From Amoebophrya sp. A120 (Eukaryota; Sar; Dinophyceae; Syndiniales; Amoebophryaceae), in NCBI GenBank assembly GCA_905178155.1, contig CAJINV010000014.1, positions 1,953,888-2,017,887 of the forward strand: a stretch of DNA of 64,000 nt, in the 5' to 3' direction. Below the pieces are notes generated by a model. It was given only the letters and a program-made list of their open reading frames with translations, did no database searches and was not told the origin of the DNA. How positions within the stretch are numbered: the first letter of the stretch is position 1; each line of letters opens with the position of its first letter. The position numbers were made by a program, and so were the translations under genes. Below are positions 43,027-54,063 of the stretch, piece by piece.

Positions 43027-44715
43027 TTACACTGCTTTGCGCACCGCATCCCCCGCGTGCATTAGCACCGCTCCGAAAAACCCGCCCAGACCCGTGGATG
43101 GGGGAGTTCTTTCATTTTCAGGCTGCCCTTGCAGCGTGGAGGGCAGGCGCGGGTCGCGGAAAAACTTCTTGAAATAGATGTCGACCGATGTTCCGGTTTC
43201 CAGCAGTCTGCCGTGCCAGTTCTCAGCGCGCCGCCAGAAGGAGATCTTCGATTTTTCCACATCTACTCGCGCACACACGAGGCTCAGAACGTCGGGAGAG
43301 GCAGCTACGTTCTTCGCTAGTGGCGGTAACCACTGCCTGCTCAGTGTGCGGAATGATACATCCGTGCGCGGGCGGCCCATGCGCCTCGTTCTGTCAACTT
43401 GGTCTTGAGAGTCTGAACCCTGGATGAAAATCTTTCCGCTCACGGGGCTGACAAAGATTGCGCGCGGATTTTTGACCGCGTTATTTTTCTGACGGTACTC
43501 CGAGGGGGAAATAATGAACCCAAACCGAGTAAATTCGTCTAGAGAATGTTCTCCGCCTTGCGGGGAAAAAAATTCCACACAATATTCATGCTCGCCAGCG
43601 CCGACCCATGTTTGCAGATCGGGGTACATGGACTGACGGCGCCAGTTAGCATCAGCAGGCTTCTGCAGCCACTCGCCGTTCCAAGGCAACTCGCGGAGGA
43701 TTGCGCTTTCTGGAGTTGCAACTGCATCGACATGAACCGGTGCTCCTTCCACATCTTCTTGACGAAGCCGCTGGAGAGATGTAATGAATCGACGGGCGGG
43801 TGGAGGGGGTGGTAGCGTCGTGAAATAAGTAGAAGTGTGCAGGTGGTGTTCTCCCCAAGATGGCGAAGCAGTCGACAACTCGGTCGGCGCCACCGTAGAC
43901 CCGCCATCCGGAGAAGATTCGTCCGACCCTGCAGAGGGGGCTCCAGAATTGTCCTCCTCTGTGGTACCGCTGCGGCGGCCGGGGTGCGGAAGCCCTGATC
44001 TAGTACGACTTTTCGGTTTTTTAGCGGAGCGACGTAGCTGACCATGGGCATCCGCGTGAGGGTAGTGCTCTGGACAGGCGTGATTTCCTTCTGTAGGAGG
44101 CCCCACGTAGCCGACTCGCTCAAAATCCAAACCACATGGGGCTTCGTACGCTGGCGGTCGTGGAGGCTGAAAAGTCGTGGTATTTCCGACTGGAGCTCCT
44201 ACAGGGAACTGCTGATGCTGCTGCTGCCAAAAGTAAGGGGGTGGGGTACACAGCTCGCGCTGATGCTGTTGGTCGTGCTGCAGCGGATCCAATTGGTATT
44301 GATTTTGCGCTTGCTGCTGCGACATAATATCATACGGCTGCGCCTGCTCTTGTCCGGCTCCGCCTGCACCAGGAGCAGCTGCTCCTGCTGCCCCTGCTGC
44401 TGCCACAGCGTTGTTATAATACGGCTGCACCATCGGCATCGCAACGCCACTTCCGTCAGTGCCCGGGACTCCTCCATTTGGACAGACAGCGTGGAACGCT
44501 ACGGGCACGGGCACAAAACACACCATGATGGAGCCGCCATCGTAGTACTGCTGCGGTTGTTCTTCTGCTCCTGCCGGGGCTGCGCGGAGAGATAAAGAGA
44601 GACCATGCACCCAAATAGATCTGTTGCTGCCGTGCTGTCCGGCGAAAAAAAAAGCAAGTACAACTCTCAAAACGGATGCACACATGTTGATGCTCGTTTT
44701 CTGCTTCAGCGACAT
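43027..44715 (-). CDS. 562-residue intronless protein, unknown
   Basis: One uninterrupted exon from ATG (44715) to TAA. Near the N-terminus a hydrophobic stretch, VLRVVLAFFFAG, could be a signal peptide or anchor. A Gln/Pro/Ala/Gly-rich middle with a YYDGG and poly-Ala/Gly segment follows. The last 230 residues are more globular, with motifs such as YCVEFFSPQGG and NPRAIFVSPVSGKIFI. No family was recognised. It is the only gene here with neither an ordinary intron nor an introner. Confidence 0.75.
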   Translation of the reverse strand: MSLKQKTSINMCASVLRVVLAFFFAGQHGSNRSIWVHGLSLSLRAAPAGAEEQPQQYYDGGSIMVCFVPVPVAFHAVCPNGGVPGTDGSGVAMPMVQPYYNNAVAAAGAAGAAAPGAGGAGQEQAQPYDIMSQQQAQNQYQLDPLQHDQQHQRELCTPPPYFWQQQHQQFPVGAPVGNTTTFQPPRPPAYEAPCGLDFERVGYVGPPTEGNHACPEHYPHADAHGQLRRSAKKPKSRTRSGLPHPGRRSGTTEEDNSGAPSAGSDESSPDGGSTVAPTELSTASPSWGEHHLHTSTYFTTLPPPPPARRFITSLQRLRQEDVEGAPVHVDAVATPESAILRELPWNGEWLQKPADANWRRQSMYPDLQTWVGAGEHEYCVEFFSPQGGEHSLDEFTRFGFIISPSEYRQKNNAVKNPRAIFVSPVSGKIFIQGSDSQDQVDRTRRMGRPRTDVSFRTLSRQWLPPLAKNVAASPDVLSLVCARVDVEKSKISFWRRAENWHGRLLETGTSVDIYFKKFFRDPRLPSTLQGQPENERTPPSTGLGGFFGAVLMHAGDAVRKAV

Positions 44716-46902
44716 GGTTTTCAATTTTGCAGACCAAAATGTAGTTCAATTTGTTTGTTTTGCCCTCGATGCGACAAGCAGGATGGTAAGCTAGATGAAT
44801 CAATTTTTATATATACGATCGCCAAAACATCAATGACAAATTCTAGTGCTACCAAATCAAAACGTCACTGGCAATCGAAAAACACTACTGCTTCAGTGGA
44901 AACATGAAAGACAAGCAGCAATGGAAACAAATTTCGAGATATCTGCTCATGCGCAGCAAGATCAACAGCAACGGTTTGGAACTATAAATTTGAGCTTGGA
45001 CTACGACTATATACTTGGTGCCAGATAAATTTTGGAACAATCGGAGGAAGCGACGACCCCGAGTGATCCGGAGGTAAAACCTACCTCATCACGAATAAAG
45101 GCCAATCTCCACCAGGTGGCCGCTGATCTTATTTTCTTAAATGATTTTGATCGAAAATGGATCACCTCCCTGGATCTTGCTCACTCAGCGTCATTGTCGT
45201 ATTTTCAGAACAAAGGGTCGTAGTACGTGAGTAATGTGCTACTGCGCCGGAAGCGCTAGCATTTTTCGCGTCGACCTACTTATCCTCACAAGAAGTGAAT
45301 TTTCAGTCCAGAAATGCATAAGCAAGTTGGAAACCGGAGTAGTATTGCGTGCAACTACCCTAACTTCCACTTTTGTTTTCCATCGTCACTTCGTTACATC
45401 TTCGTCTTCCTTTCGGTGAATTTTTGGTGTATTTTTTTTTCATTTGCTACACGAGGACTGTTCACATTATTCGAGATCTGAGCTCTAGCACAGTGGAAAG
45501 ATGATACATAGCGCTAATTTCTAGGAACATAGTTCTTCTATCCGAGTTACAAATATTGGAAGCTGCAGCTGTTTTAGCTTCTAGCTGCTGCTGCTGCTGC
45601 TGCTGCTGTAAAATTCATTTCATTCGTTCTTGGTAAATCATTTTTGGGCTCCTGTCGCTGTGCTCTATTTATCCCGCTGCATTCTCATAGTTTATCTGCT
45701 GGAACGGGATCAGCTGCCTTTATTGAGTACCAGCAGGCATTAGAAATACGTCTAGGGGCTGTCTTCTTTTCCAACTATATACATCAAGCGCGAAGACATG
45801 GCTGTTGTTATAAAATTCTTGAACATGTCACTGAAGGCGACTTCTTGCTACTTTTGCAAAATGACCGTCACTTCGCTGTCGCCCCAACAGTCATAAGTGG
45901 CAGTGTGTGTGTGGTCTCGTTCGCTTCATTACATATCAGAGAGAGGCTGCAGGTCATCGATCACATCGTCTCCGCCTCCCTCTTGAAAGCGTAGCTCACT
46001 TCGTCGTCCAGATTGGGTAGGAGGTCGCCTTACTGGAGGACAAAGAGCTTTTATCAATTGACAAAATGAGAATTTTTCCCTACATCAGCATCACCTGCGT
46101 TAAGTAAGTATCATCTCTATCTCGTCGATACGGCGCCGCAAGCCCAAGCATGTTCTTGCATCTTCATGCTACTTGTGCTGCTGTGACTTCATGTCATAGC
46201 AGTTGCAGCTTGGATTTCACTTTCACATGATCTTTGTGAGGTCGTCTAGTAGTAATCCGAATCACAGTGTTGAGCGACATGACGGCAAAAAAAGGGCTTC
46301 TAGTATCGAAGCGCTACATGATCCATGCAAGCTCTCCGAGCTGAAGATCTTCAAGTTTCTTATCTTACTTAATACTGGGGCTGGGCTCAGCTGATGTCGA
46401 CAAGAAAATCATTGTCAGTGTGATAGGTTCCGCCCTGACTGGCACTGGTACTCCCCCCCGTAAAAGCCGGCGCGCCGCACACACCATAGACTGCGGCCTT
46501 GTTCGTGTTCGTCTTGGCCTTCAAAATCTTATACAGCTGCTTGTTCTCGCTGTTGGCTCGGAGCGCCGCAGCGGCAGCATGCTGGTAGGTTGCGTCGCGA
46601 CCATTGTGCGGAACCGTCGTCGTGAATTTCGGAGCGGGGCGTCTGGAGTTTTCGTTTTATTTCTTTTATCGGTTTGATCTCACTTCAATGAAAATCTTAT
46701 TGAGGCGCTATCCTACTTTTAATTTCGCTTTCGCAGGCATGGTGATACAGTGCGTGGTCACAGAGTGGTGATACAGTGCGATGTCGTTCTAACAGCCTGT
46801 GATATGTGTTTGTCATTCAAGAACACTTTTTACACCGGTTCCAGTACTGAAACTGATGTAGCAGCTTCATAAAAAACAATGAAGTACAGAAGTGGATTCT
46901 AA
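44716..46902. other. intergenic between genes 7 and 8
   Basis: No gene is supported. It contains the trinucleotide repeat at 45584-45608. Confidence 0.4.
45584..45608. repeat. (CTG)8 microsatellite
   Basis: Eight uninterrupted GCT/CTG units between AT-rich flanks, outside any gene. Confidence 0.9.
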
Positions 46903-49900
46903 TTACCTGGCCCCAATTTCCTTGCTCCCCAGGGGTCTTTTGACGATTCGATCGGAGTCTGCCGTTCTTCCATTCTCGGAAGTGGACGCTGGGTCGTTGC
47001 AGCGGGGGTACAAACAGTCAATGAAATTGTTCGACGACTGCAAGTTCTGCTGTTTTCTCACCTGTGTGTACCGCGTCTTCTTCGTGTTTGCCTCCGTTTT
47101 CGAGCGCAGGATCCCCTCCGTGGGACGGTTGAACACACTGTCTTCCGAGAATTCAGAAATTGTACTGGAACTGGTTCTAATATCCCGCTGCTTGATCCGG
47201 TCTTCGGCCTGCTGGTAAAAGGACCGCGTGGAGCTGCTCGTTTTACTGCTAGAAACGCTCGCGGTATCGGAAATGGTGTCTTGCTGCTCTTGTTCATTGT
47301 TGCGACTCCTCCTATCATGTGTGCGTGGAACTTGCTCGTTCGGGTGCTCGGACTTTGTGGTTCGTTCTGGCTCTTCAGCACCGCTTCCAAACGGCTTCTT
47401 CCGAACACTCACATTCGAAGAGCTCGATGTTGGCGTTTGCTCTGAAATCGTGCTCGCAGTCTCATGGAAAGCCACTTCCCGCGGTCGGAGGAGGTGATGT
47501 TGTTTTTCCTTTTCATGTAGTCCCTCGTCATCATAACTTCGCGGTCTACTACTCGGGGCGTCCGGCAGTTGTCTTCTAGCGAGATGTCCACCTCCACTAG
47601 CACGTGCCACTCTCCCTCTTTGTCTTTCCCCCGGGTAAAACTGGAAATTATTTTGTCGGTCACCAGCTGCACGCTCGTTGTCCATCTGTTCCGAACTACT
47701 GCTCCCCTCCGTTGCCGACTGCTCGGGACCGTATTTCTGCTCGCTTTCGGTCGAGCTCAGAATTGCGGAACTGGAGGAGACCTGACTCGATTCGCTCTTG
47801 TCCTGCACTATGGAAGTGCCAGAAACAGAATCGAAATCGTCAAAGTTAAAATAATCTGTAATGCAAAAAAGCGATACCAGCTGGAGCCCAATTTGCAAGT
47901 GGCGCATGACAAATTTTGGCAGCATGGAAATCCAATTTGTCATGCTGTTTGAGCAGAGAAGACTGCTTTTGTCATGCCATTTTAGCAGCTCTATTTCACA
48001 CCCCAAACAGGCTTACAGTCGGGCTCAGTTGCCTGCTCTGCAAGACAGGCACTTTGCGTCTAGCATTTTATGCATCACAAACTATTGCAACTTTGACGAT
48101 TTCAATCCTGGTGACGCTTCCATATGCACTATCTCGTGGTTTGTGCCGCGGTGCAAACTGATCCGCTCCTTCTGCGCAGAGGTGAACGGTATGGAAGCGT
48201 CAGGTTTGAAATCGTCAAAGTTGAAATAATTTGTAATGCATAAAACGGATACCAGTTAGACTTACAGTTTGTAGTCGGTGCATGACAAATTTTCCCGGTC
48301 CTGGAAGCGAGTCTGTCATGCGGTTTAGGGCAAAATAGCTGCCTTCTGTCATGCTAGTTAGCAGTCCAACTTTTGACCCTTGCCAGGACTATAATCTGCC
48401 TCCCGTGGGTCCTCTGCAATGTGTCGCATTTTATGCATTACAAATTATTTCAACTTTGACGATTTCAAACCTGACGCTTCCATAAACGGCCCGTTGCGGC
48501 TGAAATGCGTTTGATGTTGGTGAGAGGTGGACTTTTTCTTTACACTTGTGCTTGTTCCGGCAAGAGCAGCACTATCGTCATCTTCTTCAAAATGATCGTC
48601 GTCTTCACCTCCTCCGCCCACAGGTCGTCGTGGCTCTGGCACCGAATCCGCATGCACTTGGTTGTAGACCCCGATCTCGTTTTGCAGCCCGCGGCCCACG
48701 AGATTTGACCGCCGGTCTTCGCGGAGTCCGTGCTTTTCCGGCGCCGTGGTGGAGGTAAGTAGGGGGCGGTGCTCCTTGTCCTTCAGCCACTCTGGTCGCA
48801 TGGTGGTCCCGTGCGGATTGCGGACTTTTCGATCCATCCAGAAGTACGGGTCGTTCGACTCGTCATCGGGTTATGCAAGATTGTGCAGATTTTTTACCCT
48901 ACAAAACTACACGTTGTTGTTCTACCTCGCGACATCATCTACTGTTATTTGTACAAAATGCATCACAATAAATAATGCGTCGTACTAGCAAACAAGTAGC
49001 CCTAAAATGACAACGAGAAGGACGCGGTTGTCAACATGCGGAAGCAGCTAGAGGAAAAAGCTTGTGATGCATGGTCCGTGTCGTGGTTAATAGCAATACT
49101 TCTTGTACGGTAAAATAAAAATGCTTCCACATGACATACCGACTGCCTGGTCTCGTCCGCGTAGCCCCCGTCGACGAGTTGCCGGTCTGAAAGTTGTATT
49201 ACGTATTTAAAAACTTTCTCATGCAGAAACTGCGTAGACTGTATTTTCCTAATGACGAGCTTTCAGTATCAGAAACAGAAGGAGGAGGAGCGCCATAGAC
49301 ATATAATATCCTGAACAATGTCCGACATTCACATTAAAAGCGTCGTGTTCAAAAATACTCATCCGCATGTTCTCCTTTTGGCGGAACAGGGAGTCTCTTT
49401 TCACCTCGCTCATGTGGTCGTGGTGCAGCATCCGCTCGTTCAAATGTGGGTCATCTGCGTCCCGTTCGCTTTTCGTGGTCCGTGCGCGCCTGCCGCTGTC
49501 CCGTTCCGGCTCGTGGTCCCCCCGGCCGTAGGTGTAGCCCATCTTCTCCCTCTTCCGGTATGACAGCCTCAGGTTGGAAATCCTCAAAGTGGAAATAATT
49601 TGTAATGCAAAAAAACGACTCCAGTTGAAGCGCCATTTGTAGTCGGCGCAAGACAAATTTCCTGGGCCCTTAAAGCATGTCTGTCATGCAGGTTAAGGCA
49701 AAGGGGTGCCCTTCTCTCGTGCTAAGCAGCACTCCAATTCTTCACCTCTAGCAGGACAATAGTCGGTCTCCATAGTGTCCTCCGCAATACAGTCTTTTTT
49801 GCCTTGCATTTCATGCATCACAAATTATTTCCACTTTGAGGATTTCCATTCTGAGGCTTTCATATCCGGTCACGGTAGCCGGCAATCTCCGGCTGGAAAA

Positions 49901-51851
49901 ACCGCACTTCCTCAAAATGACTGTGCGCGTTCTTCTTCCCGTGTTTCACTTCCCACTTGTGCCGCTTATCGATGTGGTCGGGATTGTTCGAAATCGGCGA
50001 ACCCAGTTCCTCGCCGCCAAACTTGCGTAATCGCCACTTCTCGTGAGCGAGGGTGGCCTGATATTAGACCAGATAGATTTGATATTTCTCGTCCCCAGAG
50101 TGAATCTTTGTCGTTCGATCACGATCAGAGATTGTACTAGCGGCGTTGATAGATCTTGCTCGCAAGAACTTCTAACTCAGTCACGTAATGATTAGTAGTG
50201 CAAGCGACCCCTCGATGAGATGGCAAAGGAAAAAAAGTAGAGGAAAAGTATATATAATCGCAAGCAAAAAAAATAGTTTCAATACCTCGTGCTGCCTCTG
50301 GTATCGTTCCGGGTCATCTGGCACTAAGTCCGGTGGCTCATAGCGTAAATCCAACGGCCTGGTGGTTTCCACCGGATTGCAGCTGGGATGGCCGTACGTT
50401 TTCGGTGTCTTATTTACTTCTGGCGTAGCAGGATCTCGTCCATCTCGGTCTCCACCACGCGGACCACCCGCGTTGTTATTGCTAGTCACGTTCTCCCCGC
50501 GAATGATTTTCGCTGCCTTCGCAAAGTCGTCGAGCTCCCTCCTGGTGCGGGGATCTTTACTGAGCGCCGACTTCATGGAAATGGCCTTGTAAAACTTGTT
50601 GCCGCCGCGATCTGGGAAGTTGATGAGAGGAGGTTGGTATTTTAGCAAACATTGGTCAATGCTGTGGAGGTCGTGTTGCGTGCAACAGGCCCTCCTCGTG
50701 CTCGGATCATAACCACGACACCGAGCAGATGAGAATATCTAAAATTCTTCTATTACGCACGACTACACACACACAGAGCAAAATTCCAGATCAAAGTGCG
50801 TCGTATTTATTACAGTAGTGGTTCGCGTTTTCCGCAGTGATTCCCATCATCGAGCTCAGGACCGGCGTGTACTCCTTCAGCCCGGCGGCCGGCTATCAAA
50901 TGCAAATATGTCTAAAGTCTCATGGAAGATGTAAGTAAGTAGATGAATGCAGACACAACTACTTCCCATGCTTTTCCTGCATGACACAGAAGGTCTAGCA
51001 CGCAAGCCCGGGGAGCATGATTGCGACAGGCTTTGAGAACAATTTAGTTACACAGTACCTAATCCGCATCACAAATACGTAATCCACCCGCTCGATGACA
51101 AGACGTTGGCCTTGGCACCTTTCGCTGTCCACGCACGACAGATTTTTAAATGCGCACCACAAATTCAAATGTAATAAAAAATCTTTCCAGAGGACCCAGA
51201 CATTATAATTGAGATGCGTAGCGGGGTGTCCTTCACAACTTTCATGTTTTTGTAATCCTCCTCGCCCGCCGTCGTGGTCGGGAGGTAGACCCGAACCCCG
51301 CCCGTGTCCCGGAATTGGTACCTGCGCATGTCCACGCCCGCTGGTACGTCCGTCGGCGCGGACCCGCGGCCGGCTTTGTAGTACTTTTTTTCCATGTACT
51401 CCTGCAATATCTTGCCCGAGTCGGCGCTGCTCGCCCCAGCACCAGGAGCCCCTGCTCCGCCGCCGGCGTGGTAGTTGCTCGTAGAAGTTGTCGTGTTTTT
51501 GCTGCCGATTTTCCCCACGACTGGGGCGACGCCGGACAGTTTTCCGTGCTTCCCGACCGGAATTTCATCCGGAACGTCCCACTCGTAGCAGTACTTGTGG
51601 GGGTTTTTGTGGTGGTTCCGCCGAAAATCCTCGTTGTTCACGTTCACGTTGTCTCTTACCTTGCCCTTCTTGTTCCGCAGCATGTCCATGCCGTCGTGCC
51701 TCTGCTCCCGATTCTCAAACCGGTCGTCGTCAAAGTCACATTTCCGGTACAACCTCTCCGGATTTTCCGCAAAGTGCGTGGACTGCTTCTTCTTCGTGGC
51801 GCCAGCGTAGGGGATGACTATCCCGGAGGCGGAAACGAGAGTCTGTGGCAT
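46903..51851 (-). CDS. charged, disordered protein of unknown family (probably one gene)
   Basis: The 3' half is firm. Exons 50057-49865, 49553-49359, 49186-49140, 48858-48485, 48184-48125 and 47803-46903 sum to 590 codons with stop and join through three family C introners and three GT-AG introns. Upstream, an exon ending at 50286 (motifs YQPPLINFPDRGGNKFYK and LDDFAKAAK) splices to 50057. Further upstream an ATG exon, 51851 to about 51206 (MPQTLVSASGIVIPYAG), is followed by a family B element and a short exon at about 50889-50811. The intron near 50710-50810 could not be fixed, so the first part might be a separate gene. The product is rich in Arg, Glu, His and Ser, with globular patches such as NDPYFWMDRKVRNPHGTT and HIDKRHKWEVKHGKKN. 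No domain was recognised. Confidence 0.75.
47809..48124. mobile_element. introner, family C
   Basis: The ends are TATGGAAGTGCCAG and an inverted TATGGAAGCGTCACCAGG. Direct repeats TGCAC lie at 47804-47808 and 48125-48129. Removal joins NHEIV to QDKSES in gene 8. Confidence 0.93.
48190..48484. mobile_element. introner, family C
   Basis: The ends are TATGGAAGCGTCAGGTTTG, identical when inverted. Direct repeats AACGG lie at 48185-48189 and 48485-48489. Only a 60-65 bp exon separates it from the previous family C copy. Removal joins SRNGPF to TSAQKE. Confidence 0.94.
49559..49864. mobile_element. introner, family C
   Basis: The left end is TATGACAGCCTCAGGTTGG; the right end inverted is TATGAAAGCCTCAGAATGG. 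Direct repeats TCCGG lie at 49554-49558 and 49865-49869. It is closest to the thioredoxin reductase copy at 18533-18840. Removal joins AGYRD to RKREKM. Confidence 0.93.
50894..51205. mobile_element. introner, family B, degraded
   Basis: The left end is TATCAAATGCAAATATGTC. The right side keeps the inverted GGACCCAGACATTATA. The flanks (CCGGC on the left) no longer match, so the right boundary is approximate and the copy looks old. Confidence 0.7.
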
Positions 51852-54063
51852 TTTGATCTCTTCTTGTTGCAACGGAAGCCTCTTCGATTTTTGCTTGGTC
51901 GTTCTTTTTATCGAAACACGATCCGACAGGTGCTATTCGTATTCTATTAGTAGTACTTCTTCAAAACGTTGTCCGATACAATGGCCGGCACCTCTACTAT
52001 TGTTCAGCTCTTCATATCGATATCTAATTTTTCCAGGTTGATGCAGTTCATGCTATATTTGAATTGACACGTCGACCACCTACTCAACTACAAACAACTC
52101 CACAATAATTCCATAAAATTGCGACCTCCACGATTACAATAATACACAATGATAACGAATAAACAGATCAAGCTACTATTAACGACTTGTAGATTCCGAT
52201 AAAGCTGCGACGTCGAGATCATACGATGTCGTGGCTTCGATTTCGATTTAGGAATTTTCCGACAACGCGACGATTTCGATTAGGGTGTCGACAACACGAA
52301 GCAACGACTCTCTTCCACAAAGATGAAGATCTCACTTACAACTTTTCGTTACAAAAAGCATTAGCTCGTCCGCGGGCACCACGTGTTCTTCGGGAAGGCA
52401 AGTATACGACATCTTCAACTGAAGAGACGACGGTGACGACCCTTTGGTGGTCTAGTTCATGCCTGGCACTGGTACAAGAAAACATCTTTGCGCAGGCACG
52501 ATCGTGCGGCCATTGTCGATGTCGACATTGAACACCAAAAATCTTCCGCATAGTGCATTACCGCGCAACAGGAGCGCGTACGTGTTTTCTTCTTGCGTCA
52601 TTCGTAATAAAGATAGTCCAATTTATTTTACAGTACAAGTTCGGAGGGGGTAGCTGTTCTCAGTGATACATTTTTTCGCTTCTTGTGGTCCTCGGCGTGC
52701 CATTGATTTTATTGTCACGTTGCTTTTATTTTTGTTACGAATCAACTATACAAGTTCTACTTCTCGAGCTTCCTCCATTTCTCAGTAGGGTAGCTGTAGT
52801 TTGTTGACTTGCTTAAGGATCATCCCGGACGGGGCGCCCAAGTCCTGGGTCAAGTTAGTTTCCTCTTGCGAAACGGAAACCGGGCTGCAAATGCTCCCCG
52901 AGATTGGACAACGGAATCCGTCGCTACCCGGGCTGCAAATGCTCTTCCTCATCATGCGGGAGTCAAAATCAAATCAAGCTACGATTTTTACATTTTGGGC
53001 ATCAGATAAAGTTTAAAGGTAAAAGGAAAAGCTCCACAGTTTTTAAACCGCTGCTTCGTTAGTACGTTTATTGAATAATTGGTAGGTCGAGAAAAGGCGC
53101 AGCTGTTGCTGCGGCTCGCAGAGTTTTCGATTGTGCAGTGCACTTCGCTTTGATTGTCTCCTGGCGGTCGTGCGGCCACTTCAACTGCTATTTGGTCTTA
53201 TTGAGAAAGCTATATCGGTTTCGGTATTCAGATCGAAATAAATTATAGCGCACGATCGCGATACAGATACTCGTTGCGTTGCTGATAAAATATCGGAGAA
53301 AAGATGGAGTGACATCATACATAAAGCATATCATAGAATAATTTAAATTTTTTTGGTGTACTAGTTCCAGTTCGCTCGGCGGTAAGTTCGCCTCGACAGT
53401 GGTTGTACCTTTAGTGGTGTACAGGACCTAGAAGGTGAAGGTACGATACTGTGTTTTTTCTTGAAAGAGTTAGAGTTTCATCATCCAGCTTGGTACAGTT
53501 TTTATTTTATTTGCGAAAGGGGGGGAGCGGGAAGCCGTGGCTGCTCGCTTTCTATTCTACAGCGGTCTGGTGCTGCAAGCTGTTTCTTGCGGGGTTGCAA
53601 GTTGCAATTGAAAAAAAGGAGTTCGGGGTGATACGATTAGCATTGGAGTCTGTTGTGCAGTGTTCTCAGTGTCAGTTACTTTTCAAGTGCGCCGCAAGAC
53701 AATCTTATTGGGCAACAGAGTGCAGCGTCTTTTCTGATTGTTCTGTTCCCGACAGAAAATACAGGTGGATACAGCTACTTAAACGGATAATACTGATGAT
53801 CTTCGGACAATAACTTCATTTTCTGTAGATGTGAATTTGTAATATTTGTAAGAAAGCTAAGCTGATTGTAATTCTAATTTCAATTTGTCTGTGAGTGCTG
53901 TTCATTGTAATTTCTAAATTGGGTAGTACTAGCTTGAACTTTTCGTAACGGTAACAGTAAAGGACTATCCTTTTCCGTCAGCCATTTACTTCGGGGGTTC
54001 CCCGATAAAGAAGAGTCAAGGCTGGCAGCGTCCTCGTAGGATCCGCCTCTTGCTCTTGAACCA
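51852..54063. other. intergenic between genes 8 and 9
   Basis: No strong gene. It contains the short minus-strand frame at 52782-52955. A 120-codon plus-strand frame at 53451-53813 shows no recognisable protein character. Confidence 0.4.
52782..52955 (-). CDS. possible small ORF or terminal exon, 57 residues
   Basis: ATG to TGA on the same strand as all genes. It contains a short internal repeat (SICSPGS and SICSPVS, matching DNA repeats at about 52885 and 52930). There is an in-frame stop just upstream, so it would be a small gene or the last exon of an unseen one. Support is compositional only. Confidence 0.25.
   Translation of the reverse strand: MMRKSICSPGSDGFRCPISGSICSPVSVSQEETNLTQDLGAPSGMILKQVNKLQLPY

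Noticed and set aside
53451-53813. 120-codon plus-strand frame.
   Set aside because: No recognisable motif or supporting context.
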